A stretch of 64,000 nucleotides of DNA from JBFWVJ01 sp050246795. Its GTDB lineage: Bacteria > Patescibacteriota > Gracilibacteria > JAUYGZ01. Positions 63,766-64,000 of the stretch are shown piece by piece; the first letter of the stretch is position 1; each line of letters starts with the position of its first letter. The notes beneath the pieces are model-generated. The model was not told the DNA's origin and made no database searches. It worked only from the letters and a program-made list of their open reading frames with translations. The stretch covers positions 1 through 64,000 of the forward strand of contig JBFWVJ010000008.1 in assembly GCA_050246795.1 (NCBI GenBank), read 5' to 3'. A program made the translations under genes and the position numbers.

Positions 63766-64000
63766 TTAGTTCATAAGCTTCTTCGGTAAGGTCGGTGCGG
63801 AGATATTGAAACAAACTGCTTGTGATACAGAATCAAGTGCATCATTAAATCGATCGGTGTCATCAAAGATATCTGGATCGGATTTTCCCAGTGCGAGAGC
63901 AATTGCACCAACGATTACCAGATCTCTTTCAATGCCCATGGTCGCGTATTCCATCTTCCTGATGACCTCAGATAGTTCTTCATTCGTATACGAGGTCTGA
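63766..64000 (-). CDS. hypothetical helical protein, N-terminus beyond window edge
   Basis: The frame stays open to the window edge (QTSYTNEELSEVIRKMEYATMGIERD ...), so the gene probably begins outside. An internal ATG at 63954 has AGGAAG only 1 base away, too close to be a good start. Helical, with VIVGAIALALG and an acidic loop (DPDIFDDTDRF). No family recognised. Confidence 0.55.
   Translation of the reverse strand, partial: QTSYTNEELSEVIRKMEYATMGIERDLVIVGAIALALGKSDPDIFDDTDRFNDALDSVSQAVCFNISAPTLPKKLMN

Noticed and set aside
1..64000. Global reassignment of UGA to Trp
   Set aside because: Many clear genes (thyX, HNH genes, metallophosphatase, numerous ATGA overlaps) end with UGA and are full length, and core proteins have no internal UGA. 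Only local recoding or mutation is possible.
1..64000. CRISPR array, diversity-generating retroelement or integrase
   Set aside because: I found no spaced direct repeats, reverse transcriptase motif (YxDD), template/variable repeat pair, or tyrosine/serine recombinase motifs. The fibre genes look ordinary in this respect.

Overview
The window is part of a tailed double-stranded DNA phage genome. It carries a terminase, portal, scaffold and capsid block, internal virion proteins, fibres, a lysis cassette and a replication block, with almost no space between genes. No integrase, repressor, CRISPR array, rRNA or transposase was recognised, so nothing points to lysogeny. Four very large or coiled virion proteins (36.7-44.3 kb) resemble the ejected internal proteins of podoviruses, and no tape measure or sheath was recognised, so a short-tailed phage is likely. 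The GH108 endolysin suits a Gram-negative host, but this is inference. Base composition is near 47% GC by eye, apart from GC-rich islands at 1-2.1, 12.7-14.9 and 27.4-28.7 kb.

Layout. (i) 1-14.9 kb, minus strand: about 50 mostly tiny genes with ATGA/GTGA overlaps. They encode zinc ribbons, one- or two-helix membrane peptides, two secreted proteins and a RapZ-C-like protein. Several gaps hold inverted repeats or folded RNA candidates, and one tRNA-like element. (ii) 15.1-51.5 kb, plus strand: HNH, small and large terminase, portal, HU-like protein, scaffold, capsid, decoration and fibre genes, connector and stopper, internal virion proteins, GH108 lysin with TM partners and a lipase-like hydrolase, then DnaQ-like exonuclease, secreted trypsin-like protease and glycosyltransferase. 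(iii) 51.6-64 kb, minus strand, convergent on (ii): ThyX, kinase, two deoxyribosyltransferase-like proteins, dCMP deaminase, DUF5664 and two MazG-type pyrophosphohydrolases, a UDG-exonuclease-PolA fusion, Gp88-like protein, HAD phosphatase, metallophosphatase. This block shapes the dNTP pool and copies the genome.

Nine nuclease genes of homing or mobile type (six HNH/endonuclease VII, two LAGLIDADG, one PD-(D/E)XK) are scattered through (ii) and (iii). One sits beside thyX and is followed by a second, orphaned thyX 3' end. Five plus-strand promoters share TTGACA, an 18-base spacer and an extended TATGAT -10 box. Two of them run straight into intrinsic terminators, so they should make short RNAs.

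Three genes are interrupted at UGA: a tail fibre (in-frame UGA where Trp is expected), a HAD phosphatase (UUU UGA +1 frameshift inside the catalytic DxDxT motif) and a small left-arm gene. Many other genes use UGA as an ordinary stop, so these are local events: recoding, mutation or sequence error. Not every start was certain. GTG and TTG starts are used often and were chosen by Shine-Dalgarno position and stop-start overlap.
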